Positions 17,780 to 27,122 are shown, counted from the stretch's first letter. The stretch: 64,000 bases of DNA from Pseudomonas protegens (GCF_003363755.1 NZ_CP031396.1:4306001-4370000), one strand, 5' to 3'. Program-made: numbers and translations. The notes: generated by a model from the letters alone, not told the origin.

Positions 17780-18664
17780 CTAGGCAGCAAAGGCCCGGGC
17801 GATGGCGGTGAAGCCCGGCCCGGCCAGCACGATCAACAAGGCGGGGAAGAGAAACAGCATCATCACCACCGACATTTTGGCCGACATTTTCGATATGTAT
17901 TCCTGCAGGCGAGTCAGGCGCCGGTCGTCGAGCAACTGCTTGAGGGCCTGCAGGGATTTCATCGCCCCGCCGCCTTGCAGTACCAGTTGCTGGAGAATCA
18001 CACAGGTGTCGGTGAATTCGTCCACCGCCAGCAGGGTCGCGGTCTGGCTGAGCTCCTGGCCCAGCTCCAGGCCCGAATCGACCCGTGCCAGGATCAGGCG
18101 CAACTCGTGGGTCAGTTCCGGCAGCAGCTTCCCGGCTTCGTTGCTCAGGACCCGCAGGGCCTGTTCCACGGCCATGCCCGACTCGAACAGAATGCGCAGC
18201 AAGGGAATGAAGGTCGAAATCTCCAGGGCGATCTGCTTCTGCCGGCGGTGAGCGGCGTAGGCCAGGGCGCGCTTGGGCAGCAGATAACCGGCCCCGGCCG
18301 CCAGCATCGGTACCAGCCATTTGCTTTGCGCGTTGGGGAATGCCACTTCCTGGACAAAGATCACCAGGCACACCGCCAGCACCGGGGTCGCGATCTGGCT
18401 GGCGGCGAACAGCGAGCGCTGGCTGGCGCGACGCCAGCCCAGACGGTTGAGCAGGGTCTGGGTCTCGCTGTCCATGCTGACGGCGCGCTGGCCGAAGCGG
18501 CTGTCGCCCAACTGTCGCAGCCAACTGCCCAGGCGGTTGTCACGGGTCAGGTTGCCTTGCAGGCGCTGGGCAACCTGGCGCTCGCGCCGGCGTTGCTCCA
18601 GCACGCCGTTGCCAAGCAGCAGCAAGGCACCTAAAAACAGCATCGCAGCGGCCAGCAGAAGCAT
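17780..18664 (-). CDS. tadC: TadC inner-membrane platform protein
   Basis: The 294-residue protein has a T2SSF (GspF-like) domain. Hydrophobic segments lie at the N-terminus, near residues 105-150 and at the C-terminus (KMSVVMMLFLFPALLIVLAGPGF). Its motif FESGMAVEQALRVLSNEAG is typical of TadC. With TadB it forms the pilus assembly platform engaged by the TadA ATPase. Its start lies 1 bp after the tadB stop. Confidence 0.9.
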   Translation of the reverse strand: MLLLAAAMLFLGALLLLGNGVLEQRRRERQVAQRLQGNLTRDNRLGSWLRQLGDSRFGQRAVSMDSETQTLLNRLGWRRASQRSLFAASQIATPVLAVCLVIFVQEVAFPNAQSKWLVPMLAAGAGYLLPKRALAYAAHRRQKQIALEISTFIPLLRILFESGMAVEQALRVLSNEAGKLLPELTHELRLILARVDSGLELGQELSQTATLLAVDEFTDTCVILQQLVLQGGGAMKSLQALKQLLDDRRLTRLQEYISKMSAKMSVVMMLFLFPALLIVLAGPGFTAIARAFAA

Positions 18665-18665
18665 T

Positions 18666-19547
18666 TCAGATACTCCTCAACATGCGCCACAGGGCCAGGC
18701 AGCCGAAGATCTGCAAGCACACGGCAGTGATCAGCATTTTCTGTCCGGAAGGGTCGTGCCACATGCCCAGCATGTAGCCCGGGTTGGTGAGCATGAAGTA
18801 GCCCACCAGCAGCAGCGGCAGGGTTCCCAGGACCCAGGCGGTCATGCGGGTTTCGCCGGTCATCGCGCTCAGTTGTCGGGCCCCTTGTTCCCGCTCGCGA
18901 ATCAGCTTGATCAGGTTCTCCAGCAGCTCGCTGGCGTTGCCGCCATATCGGTGATTGACCTTAAGGCCCAGGGCGAACATGCGTAACTCGTCCTGCTCGT
19001 AGAACTCGGCGAAATCGTTGACCGCGTCCGGCAGATTGACCCCCAGTTGCACGTTGCGCTGGATACGCCCCATGGCTTGTTTCAGCGGATCGTTACTGGC
19101 CTCGATGGCTCCCAGCACGGCGTCTGCCAGGGTGCGTCCGGACTTCAGGCTGCGCACGCTGTGATCCAGCAAGGGCGGCAGTTGTTCGATCATGCGTTTG
19201 AGCCGGCGCTGGTACAGCCAGGCGACATACAGCCGCAACAGCAGCGGTGGGCCGAAGAGGCTGCCCAGCAGTCCGAGCCAGTCCCCCAGCAGGTAGCCCA
19301 ACAACATCAGCACTGCCCACACCACCAGCCACAGGCCCAGGCGCTCACTGGGCTGGCCCAGGCCGGCGCGGGCAAAGGCGCGCTCCAGGCCGATCCATGG
19401 ACTGCGTTGCGTGCTCAGCTCGGGTTGCCCTTCGGCCAGCCGGTTGAGCACTCGCTCACGCTCGGTCTTGCGCACACCGTGGTAGAACAGCCAGCCGGAA
19501 AGCCCCAGCAGAATCAGGCAGATCAAGGTAAGCAGCAGGCCGATCAT
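18666..19547 (-). CDS. tadB: TadB inner-membrane platform protein
   Basis: The 293-residue T2SSF-domain protein has an N-terminal transmembrane helix, a pair of helices near residues 75-110 and a C-terminal pair. The core motif LKSGRTLADAVLGAIEASNDPL matches the TadB half of the platform. ATG 19547 is 16 bp downstream of tadA, and the next gene, tadC, is 1 bp away. It probably forms hetero-oligomers with TadC. Confidence 0.9.
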   Translation of the reverse strand: MIGLLLTLICLILLGLSGWLFYHGVRKTERERVLNRLAEGQPELSTQRSPWIGLERAFARAGLGQPSERLGLWLVVWAVLMLLGYLLGDWLGLLGSLFGPPLLLRLYVAWLYQRRLKRMIEQLPPLLDHSVRSLKSGRTLADAVLGAIEASNDPLKQAMGRIQRNVQLGVNLPDAVNDFAEFYEQDELRMFALGLKVNHRYGGNASELLENLIKLIREREQGARQLSAMTGETRMTAWVLGTLPLLLVGYFMLTNPGYMLGMWHDPSGQKMLITAVCLQIFGCLALWRMLRSI

Positions 19548-19563
19548 GGGCTACCTCGCCGGT

Positions 19564-20844
19564 TCAATTGACGCTCAGCCCGCTCTCGCGGCGCAGTTTG
19601 TCACCCGCCGGGTGCAGCGCCTCGCGCAGGAAACCGAAGCCAAAGCCGCTGCGGCGATCCAGGCGGAACAGGGTGTTGGTGACATAGATGTCATCGCGAA
19701 TGCCCACCACCTCCACCACTTCGCTGACGCAGCGCCGGCCATCGGGCAGGCGGGTCAACTGGATCACCACATCCAGGGCTGCGCAGATCATCTGCCGCAA
19801 GGTGCGTTCGGCGATCTGGCGACCGGTCAGGCCCACCAGGGTCTCCAGGCGCAACAGGGCATCCTGAGCGTTGTTGGCGTGTACCGTACTCATGGAACCA
19901 TCGTGGCCGGTGTTCATCGCGGTCAGTACATCCAGTACTTCCACGCCGCGGATCTCACCGAGGATGATCCGATCCGGGCGCATCCGCAGGGCGTTGCGGA
20001 TCAGGTCGCTGGCCTTGACCTCGCCATGGCCCTCGGCATTGGGCGGGCGGGTTTCCAGACGCACCACATGGGGGTGCCCCAGTTGCAGTTCGGCCACGTC
20101 TTCGATGGTCACCAGCCGTTCGTGGGGATTGATCAACTGGCTGAGGATGTTCAGCAGGGTGGTCTTGCCGGTACCGGTGCCGCCGCTGATGAGGATGTTG
20201 CAGCGTTTGCCCACGGCCTCCTGGAGGAACTCGAAGATCGCCAGGTCGATGGTCTGCATGGCGATCAGGTCGCTGCTCTTGAGCATGTCCTTGCGAAATT
20301 TACGAATCGACAGGCAGGGGCCGTCCAGGGCGATGGGAGGAATGATGGCGTTGACCCGGCTGCCGTCCGGCAGGCGCGCATCGACCATCGGCGAGGACTC
20401 GTCGAGGCGTCGACCCAAGGGGGCAAGGATCCGTTGCATGACCCGCTCAACGTGGTGGGCGTCGATGAAACGCAGGTCGCTCTGGTGCAGCACGCCGTCG
20501 CGCTCGACGAATACCCGGTGCGGGCCGTTGACCAGGATCTCGGTCACCGCCGGATCGCGCAGCAGCACTTCCAGGGGGCCGAAGCCGGTCAGCTCATCGA
20601 CGATTTCCTCCGCCAGCCGTTCCATTTCATAGCGGGAAATCGCCAGGTGCATGCGCGCGATGTACTCCGCCACTTTGTCGGTGACGAACTGCGAGAGGTT
20701 CTGCCGTGAGCTTTCCAGCAGGTTTTTCCCCGAGTCTTCGATGGCATCGATGATGTAGCGATGCAGCACCAGCTTCAGGCCTTCGTGATCGCTATTGCCC
20801 GGTGCCGGACGAGCCGGGGCGCCAAAGAGTTTTTCGCTGCTCAT
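19564..20844 (-). CDS. tadA: TadA/CpaF pilus assembly ATPase
   Basis: The 426-residue secretion ATPase of the T2SSE family has Walker A GGTGTGKTTLLN, an Asp box (VTIEDVAELQL), Walker B region IILGEIRG and a His box (GHDGSMSTVHA). It powers Flp pilus assembly from the cytoplasmic face. Its N-terminus is in the usual CpaF range. The start overlaps the tadZ stop by 4 bp. Confidence 0.95.
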   Translation of the reverse strand: MSSEKLFGAPARPAPGNSDHEGLKLVLHRYIIDAIEDSGKNLLESSRQNLSQFVTDKVAEYIARMHLAISRYEMERLAEEIVDELTGFGPLEVLLRDPAVTEILVNGPHRVFVERDGVLHQSDLRFIDAHHVERVMQRILAPLGRRLDESSPMVDARLPDGSRVNAIIPPIALDGPCLSIRKFRKDMLKSSDLIAMQTIDLAIFEFLQEAVGKRCNILISGGTGTGKTTLLNILSQLINPHERLVTIEDVAELQLGHPHVVRLETRPPNAEGHGEVKASDLIRNALRMRPDRIILGEIRGVEVLDVLTAMNTGHDGSMSTVHANNAQDALLRLETLVGLTGRQIAERTLRQMICAALDVVIQLTRLPDGRRCVSEVVEVVGIRDDIYVTNTLFRLDRRSGFGFGFLREALHPAGDKLRRESGLSVN

Positions 20845-22028
20845 CTGCCCCCCATGATTCTGTTGAGCCAGCCGGCCTTGGGCTTGGGCAGGCCTTCGGA
20901 GCGCTTGGCCAGGCGTTCGCCCAAGGTGCGAATGCTTTGGGTCAAGCTCTCCCGGGGGGCCATTTCAAACAGGGTGACTCCCTGGTTCTTGGCGTTCAGG
21001 CGCACCTCCGGGCTGTAGGCCAGCACCGCGATCACTTCCAGGCCGAAAGTCTTGCCCAGGGTTTCGGAATCCGGAGTGACGGCGCGCAGGTAGCGGTCCA
21101 CCAGCAAGCGGGCGTGCTCCAGTTTCATGCCCTTTTCGCGCCAGTGATTGAGGACCGCCAGGTTGCGCCGGCAGTCGAGGACATTCTGGTCGGTGCACCA
21201 GATCAGCTTGTCGCAATGACTGACGAAGGTCCGCAGAGCCTCGCTGTCGGGCTGGCCAACGAGGTTCACCACGATGTGCTGGAAGTGCTGGCGCAAGGCG
21301 CTGAGCAACATGTACAGCTCGGCTGCGCTGGTGTGTTCCAGGGGCTCGTCGTGACTGGCGTAGGCGAGGATGCGCAAGCCGGCTTCAGTGCTGGTGAAGG
21401 CGCTGTCGATCAGGGTGGTATCCAGGCGCCGCAGGTGGCGCAGGGCATCGCCGAAGTGGAACGAACTTTCCAGCCCCAGCAGTGCCAGGCTGTCGCCACG
21501 GGGCAGGCCGAGGTCCAGCAGCAGGGTTTGCTGGCCGCTCTTTTGCACCACCAGGGCCAGGTGCCCGGACAGGAGTGCGCCGTCGCTATCGGCTTGCACG
21601 CCGTAGAGCACGGTCAGGCCGCCCATCTGGGTGTTGGGCGTCACTGCCGGCAGGCGTTTGCTCAAACGTCTGACCAGACCGGCAACTTCGCTGGAACGCG
21701 AGCCGTACGCGACGAAGTCCCGGGCGCCGGCACGCATGGCGTTGAGGACCAACTGGTTGTCCATGCCATCGCCGAGGGCGACGATCGCCAGCATCGGCTT
21801 GGCTTCCAGGGCCCCTTCGATCAGTGCGGCCTGGGCCACCACATGCTCGCGGTCGAGGCCGACGAATACCAGGTTGGCGAAAGTCACGTCCACCAGCGCC
21901 AGCAACTCGTCGAGGCTGCCATCGGCCCCTACCACCTGGCCCAGGGGCGCCAGGGCGCCTTGCAGCCACTCAAGATCGGTGCTGTTGCGGGTGATGGCCA
22001 GGAACGTCTGGCTCATGTTCTGGCTCAT
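20841..22028 (-). CDS. tadZ: TadZ/CpaE localisation ATPase-like protein
   Basis: The 395-residue protein has an N-terminal receiver-like domain (about 1-130) and a MinD/ParA-like C-terminal half (LLLDLGLPRGDSLALLGLE, VVNLVGQPDSEAL). No clear deviant Walker A lysine is visible, as in many TadZ proteins that bind but hardly hydrolyse ATP. TadZ places the Tad machine at the pole and recruits TadA. The gene overlaps rcpA and tadA by 4 bp each. Confidence 0.88.
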   Translation of the reverse strand: MSQNMSQTFLAITRNSTDLEWLQGALAPLGQVVGADGSLDELLALVDVTFANLVFVGLDREHVVAQAALIEGALEAKPMLAIVALGDGMDNQLVLNAMRAGARDFVAYGSRSSEVAGLVRRLSKRLPAVTPNTQMGGLTVLYGVQADSDGALLSGHLALVVQKSGQQTLLLDLGLPRGDSLALLGLESSFHFGDALRHLRRLDTTLIDSAFTSTEAGLRILAYASHDEPLEHTSAAELYMLLSALRQHFQHIVVNLVGQPDSEALRTFVSHCDKLIWCTDQNVLDCRRNLAVLNHWREKGMKLEHARLLVDRYLRAVTPDSETLGKTFGLEVIAVLAYSPEVRLNAKNQGVTLFEMAPRESLTQSIRTLGERLAKRSEGLPKPKAGWLNRIMGGR

Positions 22029-23278
22029 TGCGATAGCCCGCTGCGCTTGTCGAAGTTGCCGTTCTCGAGGAAGAACATGCGATAGAAGTTCGGGTCGTAG
22101 CTGCGCAGGCGTTCACCGGGCAAGGCCGGCAGCTTGGCATCGGCGGCCAGGGGCTGGACCAAATGCGGAGTGACCACCATCAGCAGCTCGCGCTCTTCGC
22201 GATTGATCGTCGAGTCGCGGAAAAAGGCCCCCAGTACCGGGATGTCCCCCAACCCGGGAAACTTGTTCACCAGGGAACTGTTGCGGGTGCTGATCAGGCC
22301 GCTGATGACGAAGCTCTCGCCATCGGCCAGGGAGATGCTGGTGTCCGTGCGTCGTACGGTCAGCGCCGGTACCACGGTCCCGGCGATGGTCACGCCGTTG
22401 CTGTAGTCCAGCTCGCTGACCTCCGGGGCCACTTTCAGCGAAATGCGACCGCTGTCGACAATGGTGGGGGTCAGGGTCAGGCGGATACCGAATTCCTTGT
22501 ATTCGATGGTCACGCTGTTGCTAGCGGTGCTGGGCACCGGAATAGGGATTTCGCCACCGGCCAGGAAGCTTGCGCTCTGGCCGCTGAGGGCCACCAGGGA
22601 TGGCCGGGCCAGGGTGTAGGCGAAGCCGCTGCCTTCCAGGGCGTTGATCAGGGTCAGCACTCGGCCGTTGCCGAAGCCGATATTGAAGGTGCCGTTGTCC
22701 AGGGGGATGTTGGTCCGCCGACCACCGAAGGTCGGGGTGACGCTGCCGGCGGTGCCGGTGGTGACGGGAGCGGTGCCAGGGGAGCCGAACAGGAAGTTGT
22801 TTCCGCGGCCGAAGATCGAGGCACTGGCTTCCTTGAGCTTGGTGCGGCTGACCTCGACGAAGCGGATATCGGTCTGTACCTGGCTGGGCAGCAACGGATC
22901 ATCGCTGATTGGCAAGCCGCTGGCGGTCATGTCGGCAGTGGCCCGGCCGCGGACGAACACCATGCTCTGGCGTGGAGTGCTGGAGCAGGAGGTCCAGACC
23001 ATCAGGCTGGTGGCGCCGGGAGCCATGCCAGTGAGCAGAAAGGCCTTGTTGCCGTTGGCGTGGACATCGGCAACTTTTGGATCGCCTACTGCCAAGCGAG
23101 TGATGACCACCGGGGACTGCAGCTCCTGTTGCAAACCTTCGCCGACTTCCAGCACGGCCGGCAACGGCGCCAGGCTCGAGCAGCCCGACATTGGCGCGGC
23201 CATGGCCGGGTTCCAGAGCCATTGGCCCAGACTCAGCGTCAGCAGTGTGGTGAACAGCGGCATGGAACGACTGCGCAT
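22025..23278 (-). CDS. rcpA: RcpA/CpaC outer-membrane secretin
   Basis: ATG 23278 is preferred over the in-frame ATG at 23287 because AAGG then lies 9 bp upstream; the product is 417 residues. A signal peptide is followed by the BON/pilus-N region (VVITRLAVGDPKVADV). The C-terminal secretin domain (about 190-390) includes GGEIPIP, VRRTDTSISLADGESFVISGL and the closing motif ELLMVVTPHLV. It forms the outer-membrane ring for the Flp pilus. The stop overlaps tadZ by 4 bp. Confidence 0.94.
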   Translation of the reverse strand: MRSRSMPLFTTLLTLSLGQWLWNPAMAAPMSGCSSLAPLPAVLEVGEGLQQELQSPVVITRLAVGDPKVADVHANGNKAFLLTGMAPGATSLMVWTSCSSTPRQSMVFVRGRATADMTASGLPISDDPLLPSQVQTDIRFVEVSRTKLKEASASIFGRGNNFLFGSPGTAPVTTGTAGSVTPTFGGRRTNIPLDNGTFNIGFGNGRVLTLINALEGSGFAYTLARPSLVALSGQSASFLAGGEIPIPVPSTASNSVTIEYKEFGIRLTLTPTIVDSGRISLKVAPEVSELDYSNGVTIAGTVVPALTVRRTDTSISLADGESFVISGLISTRNSSLVNKFPGLGDIPVLGAFFRDSTINREERELLMVVTPHLVQPLAADAKLPALPGERLRSYDPNFYRMFFLENGNFDKRSGLSQ

Positions 23279-23297
23279 GTCATGCATCCTTGCTCGA

Positions 23298-24233
23298 TCA
23301 GGGGGTTTGTTGAGAGACCTGGTTGCCCCGGATGACCTCCACCGCCGGGCTTGGTCCGCCACCTTGGGCGAGCGGGCTACGGGGAGCTTTGCCGAGGGCC
23401 AGTTGAGTGAACTGGAACAGGTTGCTGTTGGCTGCATCGAGGTGGCCGATGGCGTCCTCGTTGCCGGCCCAGTAGTGGGCCAGGCGCTGCTCCTCGCTGC
23501 TGCGCACGGCCAGTCGCAGCACGCCGACCTGGGTGGCGAGCATCAACCGGCTCAAGAGCTGCTCGGGTACGGCCAGAACCACCGTGCGGGCGGCGATCCG
23601 GCGCTGGTCCTGCTTGAGCTTCTCCTCGCGGGTCGCCGCTGGGGCGGCGGGCTGTCCGTCATTGGTCAGTCCCAGTTGCTCGCCCACTGCCAGTACCCGC
23701 ATAGCGGGCACGGCGATCTGTGCCGATTGCTGTGGATTGGTCGTGTCCTGACGCAGGAACAACAGCACGTCGACATAGTCCCCGGGGCTCAGTTGCCCGG
23801 CGGCGCCGATGACTTCATCCACCGCTACCGCCAGGGCTCGCTCATCGCTGCGAATCATTCGTGCCAGGGTGCCACCGGTCTCGAAGCTCTGGGCGTTGAG
23901 CCAGGTGCCGGCACTCAGTTGTCGCCAGGGCGTACGGCCCACCGCCTGATCAATGGCACTGAGGCTGCCGGCAGGTGCGGTGCGCAGTTTTTCCAGCGCC
24001 AGATCCGCGGCGGTGAGTGGAACGAAAGGTGGCACATCGCGCACCAGTACCACCACGGGTTGGCGGGTCTGGTCTTCGGCATTGCTGGTGACTTGTTCGA
24101 CGACACGGGGGGCCACCGGTTGAGCCGGTGGTGCCGGTTCGGGTTGACGGCTGAGGACCAGGCCCCAGTAACCGAAAAACACCGCTCCGAGCAGCAGTAG
24201 TCCAGCCAGACCCATGGTGACGCGACTGTTCAT
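23298..24233 (-). CDS. rcpC: RcpC/CpaB pilus assembly protein
   Basis: The 311-residue protein has one N-terminal membrane segment (GLAGLLLLGAVFFGYWGLVL), an SAF domain (VVVLVRDVPPFVPLTAADLALEKL), then the RcpC/CpaB core ALAVAVDEVIGAAGQLSPGDYVDVL. It is the first gene of the eight-gene leftward tad operon and is divergent from flp. Its periplasmic part is thought to gate or align the secretin. Confidence 0.92.
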   Translation of the reverse strand: MNSRVTMGLAGLLLLGAVFFGYWGLVLSRQPEPAPPAQPVAPRVVEQVTSNAEDQTRQPVVVLVRDVPPFVPLTAADLALEKLRTAPAGSLSAIDQAVGRTPWRQLSAGTWLNAQSFETGGTLARMIRSDERALAVAVDEVIGAAGQLSPGDYVDVLLFLRQDTTNPQQSAQIAVPAMRVLAVGEQLGLTNDGQPAAPAATREEKLKQDQRRIAARTVVLAVPEQLLSRLMLATQVGVLRLAVRSSEEQRLAHYWAGNEDAIGHLDAANSNLFQFTQLALGKAPRSPLAQGGGPSPAVEVIRGNQVSQQTP

Positions 24234-24562
24234 GAAGGCTCTCCCTATCCTGCTGCACCACCAGCCCGTGATTCCAAACGAGTTAATTTCGCAATCAGGC
24301 AGCTATGAACATGCAACTATTTCGCTATGTGAAGGTAGTAGAGCTAGGACGAAATGCCATTAAGTCGTCGAAAAATAGCTAACAAAAGTATGAGTTGATT
24401 CAACGGGGCGAGTTTTTTGGCGCCCACCATCCGATTAATACTTTGTGATTAATCAGTTCTTACAGTTGCTGGGCCGGGCTTTGTTGACAATGCTCAGGTG
24501 GCACCGGGGAATTTTGCCCAGTGCTGTTCCAGTGGCGCCGTCTGGCGCAAAGGAGAGCTAGG
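24234..24562. promoter_or_regulatory. Divergent regulatory region between rcpC and flp (329 bp)
   Basis: No gene is seen. The middle (about 24290-24470) is much richer in A/T than its surroundings. It contains two GATTAAT copies about 18 bp apart near 24432-24455. TTGACA at 24484-24489 is a possible -35 for flp, but no good -10 follows at 17 bp. PprB is the expected activator of both sides, by knowledge of P. aeruginosa; its binding site is not proved here. Confidence 0.5.
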
Positions 24563-24769
24563 ATGATTCTTCAATATTTGTTGCTCAGGGCGCGCCTGTT
24601 TTTTGACCGCACCGAAGGCGCATCCGCGATCGAGTACGCGATTGTCGTAGCGATGGTGGCAGTGGTGGTCGTAGCGTTCGTGACCCCTCTGGGTGATCGT
24701 GTACTGGCCATCTTCAACAACATCCTGACCAGCCTTGGAGGCGACGCCGTCACCCGGCCTGACCCTTGA
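24563..24769 (+). CDS. flp: Flp type IVb pilin
   Basis: ATG 24563 follows AAGGAG at 7 bp; the longer upstream frame from 24521 is rejected. The 68-residue prepilin has a leader ending at G19 and the cleavage motif EG-ASAIEY, giving Glu5-Tyr6 of the mature 49-residue pilin. A long hydrophobic helix (AIVVAMVAVVVVAFV) follows. FppA should process it and the Rcp/Tad machine should assemble it. Confidence 0.95.
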   Translation: MILQYLLLRARLFFDRTEGASAIEYAIVVAMVAVVVVAFVTPLGDRVLAIFNNILTSLGGDAVTRPDP

Positions 24770-24844
24770 TCAGCGGAGTGGCCCAGGTGAGCAGCCGCTG
24801 GGCAGCGCTTTCGACAGACCTTCAAGCTACCCCCGGTTCCGTGC

Positions 24845-24874
24845 AGGCCTTCGGTTTTCCAGAACCGAAGGCCT
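24845..24874 (+). terminator. Hairpin downstream of flp
   Basis: AGGCCTTCGGTT at 24845-24856 pairs perfectly with AACCGAAGGCCT at 24863-24874 across six bases. There is no T-run. It lies 75 bp after the flp stop and may protect or end the abundant pilin mRNA. Confidence 0.6.
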
Positions 24875-24956
24875 GCTAGCGGTTGCGTCACGGGTGGCCT
24901 GATGTTCGATGGCTGCGTTCAACCACGGGCGTGACGCTCACTCCAGGGTACTGTCC

Positions 24957-25370
24957 ATGACCTTCCCTCAACCCACACGTCAGCAATTGCTGCTGGTGGA
25001 CGACGAAGAAGATGCGCTGATGGAACTCGCCGAGCTGCTGGAAGGCGAGGGTTTCTGCTGCTTTACCGCCACCTCGGTGAAATGTGCTCTGGAACACCTC
25101 ACCCAGCATCCAGATATTGCTTTGGTGATCACGGACCTGCGCATGCCGGAAGAGAGTGGCCTGTCGCTGATCAAGCGTCTGCGCGAGCACACCTCGCGCC
25201 AGCACTTGCCGGTGATCGTCATGTCGGGGCACGCCGACATGGATGACGTCAGTGACCTGTTGCGCCTGCAGGTCCTGGATCTGTTCCGCAAGCCGATCTA
25301 TTACGTGCGCCTGCTGGAAACCCTCAATAATCTGTTTCCCCAACCCCGGCTGCATGTCGTCGGTCCCTGA
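24957..25370 (+). CDS. Stand-alone receiver-domain (CheY-like) protein
   Basis: ATG 24957 gives 137 residues (MTFPQPTRQQLLLVDDEEDA); the longer frame from 24909 lacks a ribosome site. It has the receiver acidic pair D15-D16, phospho-acceptor D60 (VITDLRMPEESG), the conserved Ser in MSGHAD and lysine in LFRKPI. There is no output domain. It lies downstream of flp and may take phosphate from PprA or another kinase. Its partner cannot be read from the sequence. Confidence 0.85.
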   Translation: MTFPQPTRQQLLLVDDEEDALMELAELLEGEGFCCFTATSVKCALEHLTQHPDIALVITDLRMPEESGLSLIKRLREHTSRQHLPVIVMSGHADMDDVSDLLRLQVLDLFRKPIYYVRLLETLNNLFPQPRLHVVGP

Positions 25371-25402
25371 CCTTCAGGCTTGCTCGGTCTTTTTTTATCG
25401 GC

Positions 25403-25429
25403 AAAAAAAGACCTGCTGGGGAGCAGGTC
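25403..25429 (-). terminator. Intrinsic terminator of the TpsB gene
   Basis: On the minus strand GACCTGCT and AGCAGGTC (25429-25422 and 25417-25410) form an 8 bp stem with a four-base loop, followed by seven T. It begins 17 bp after the stop of the leftward TpsB gene. Confidence 0.88.
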
Positions 25430-25445
25430 AAAATCACCCAACTGT

Positions 25446-27122
25446 TCAGAGTTGATAGCTGAAACTCAAGGTATAGCGCGGACGGCGGTTGTAGGTGTCC
25501 AGGGCTTCATCGGACATGGGCTTGGCGGCCTCCAGGGCGATGTTGTAATGCTTGGTGTCGCCGAAGCGCAGGCCCACAGCCGCCGATGACAGGTTGCTGC
25601 CCTTGACCGGCAACTGGTTGAACCAGGTCTTGGAGCGGTCCAGCACGACATAGGGTTGCAGTACCCGGACCCAGGGTCCCTCGCGACGAAAGCTGTAGTT
25701 CACCTCATAAGCCACGCCCCAACCCTTGTCACCGGTGGCCTGGTCATCGGGATAACCCCGCGCGAAGTTCTGTCCGCCAAAACTGGCCCGTTCACTGTCT
25801 GGCAGATTGTCGTCGCTCCAGTACAGGGCTGCGGAAAGCACCCCCTGCCAATTGTCGAAGAAACGGTCGCTCTGTACCCCCGCCACACGCAGGCGGAAGA
25901 AATCCAGATCGTAGAGTGCGTTGTTGGTCTTGGCTCCCATGCTGTCCAGGCCCTGGTAGAGACCGGCGCTGAGGATTCGCAGTTGGCGCGGATCGGATTT
26001 GCTCCAGTCGCTCTCCAGCGCCAGGGCGCGGATATCGGTTTTCTCTTCCAGGGTCAGGGGGGCGTTGTTCAGCCGATAGCGGGTCTTGTCGTTCACTGCA
26101 TACAGGCGTGTACCGGCGGTGAGCATCTCATTGGGCGAGGCGATGAAGGGGTGGCTGACGCCGATGGAGAAACGGTCGTTTGCGCGATGGGGCTCAAGCT
26201 CCAGGCCATTGCCCAATTGCACGTTGCTTCGCGGATCACTGCGGTAGCGCGCACCGTAGAGGCTCAACTGCGTGCCCTCGGAACCCAGCAACTGGCTGTA
26301 GTCCAGGCGGTAGTAGTGTTCCTTGTCCTTGCCCGGGGGAAACAGCCCGCTGAGGCTTAGCTGTTCGCCCCAGGCCGTTTGCGAGCTGCTGGTAATACCC
26401 ACCAGGGCCTGCAGACCGTTGCGATTGTCGTCGGTGCTGTTGAGGGTGGTGCTGATGGACTTGCGGCTGGCCACGGCGACCAATTGGGTCGCACCGTCGG
26501 TGGTTCCCGGTGGGGGCACCACCGCTTGCAGGGTCACGCCCGGTACCCGGCTCATCAGAGTGGTATAGCGCTCGAAGGTCTTGCGGGTCAGCGGGCGTTC
26601 GGCCTTTAGCTTGCTCACCAGCTTGTCCAGATAGGTGGACACCGGACCGATGTCGCCCTGCAGCTGGTAGTCCCTGATGTAGCCCTCCACCAGCACCACC
26701 CGCAGGACACCCTGGTTGAAGTTCTGCTGCGGCATGAAGGCGTAGGACAGCAGGTAGCCGTCGTTCTGGTAGCGTCGGGTGATCTCACGAGTGGCTTCGA
26801 TCAATTGAGCGAAGCTGGTTTCATGGCCGATCAATGGCTGGTAGATCGCCGCCAACTGCTCAAGAGGGTAGACCGTGCCACCCTCGATCTGGACCTGACG
26901 CACCGTAACCTTGGTGCCCATCATCAGCGGCTGCTGCCCTTGGGGGGCGACGGGTTGCTCAGGCATCTGCAACTGCGGTGTAGCCGGGCGGTAGGCGTCC
27001 ACCGGCAGGTTGGGTTGGGGCAGGTTGGTAATGCTGTCGTTACTGTTGAGAAAGCGGGGAAGGGAGTCGGCGTAAGCGGAGGTACAGCATCCAATCAACA
27101 ACAAACTGGCCAACGTGCGCAT
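25446..27122 (-). CDS. Two-partner secretion outer-membrane transporter (TpsB, ShlB/FhaC/HecB family)
   Basis: ATG 27122 is chosen because GGAG lies 6 bp upstream. The 558-residue protein has a signal peptide (SAYADS) and a Pro/Gln-rich linker. Two POTRA-like regions follow (about 75-230; VTVRQVQIEGGTVYP, GVLRVVLVEGYIRDYQL), then a C-terminal barrel ending LSFSYQL. The L6-loop motif of the Omp85/TpsB superfamily is seen as GGQNFARGYP. TpsB proteins export large TPS-domain adhesins, but no TPS-domain gene is present nearby. The adjacent upstream gene encodes a repetitive lipoprotein with its own terminator between the two. Confidence 0.88.
   Translation of the reverse strand: MRTLASLLLIGCCTSAYADSLPRFLNSNDSITNLPQPNLPVDAYRPATPQLQMPEQPVAPQGQQPLMMGTKVTVRQVQIEGGTVYPLEQLAAIYQPLIGHETSFAQLIEATREITRRYQNDGYLLSYAFMPQQNFNQGVLRVVLVEGYIRDYQLQGDIGPVSTYLDKLVSKLKAERPLTRKTFERYTTLMSRVPGVTLQAVVPPPGTTDGATQLVAVASRKSISTTLNSTDDNRNGLQALVGITSSSQTAWGEQLSLSGLFPPGKDKEHYYRLDYSQLLGSEGTQLSLYGARYRSDPRSNVQLGNGLELEPHRANDRFSIGVSHPFIASPNEMLTAGTRLYAVNDKTRYRLNNAPLTLEEKTDIRALALESDWSKSDPRQLRILSAGLYQGLDSMGAKTNNALYDLDFFRLRVAGVQSDRFFDNWQGVLSAALYWSDDNLPDSERASFGGQNFARGYPDDQATGDKGWGVAYEVNYSFRREGPWVRVLQPYVVLDRSKTWFNQLPVKGSNLSSAAVGLRFGDTKHYNIALEAAKPMSDEALDTYNRRPRYTLSFSYQL

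Noticed and set aside
24521..24562. Fourteen-residue N-terminal extension of Flp
   Set aside because: The AAGGAG before 24563 and the normal short basic prepilin leader support the internal start.
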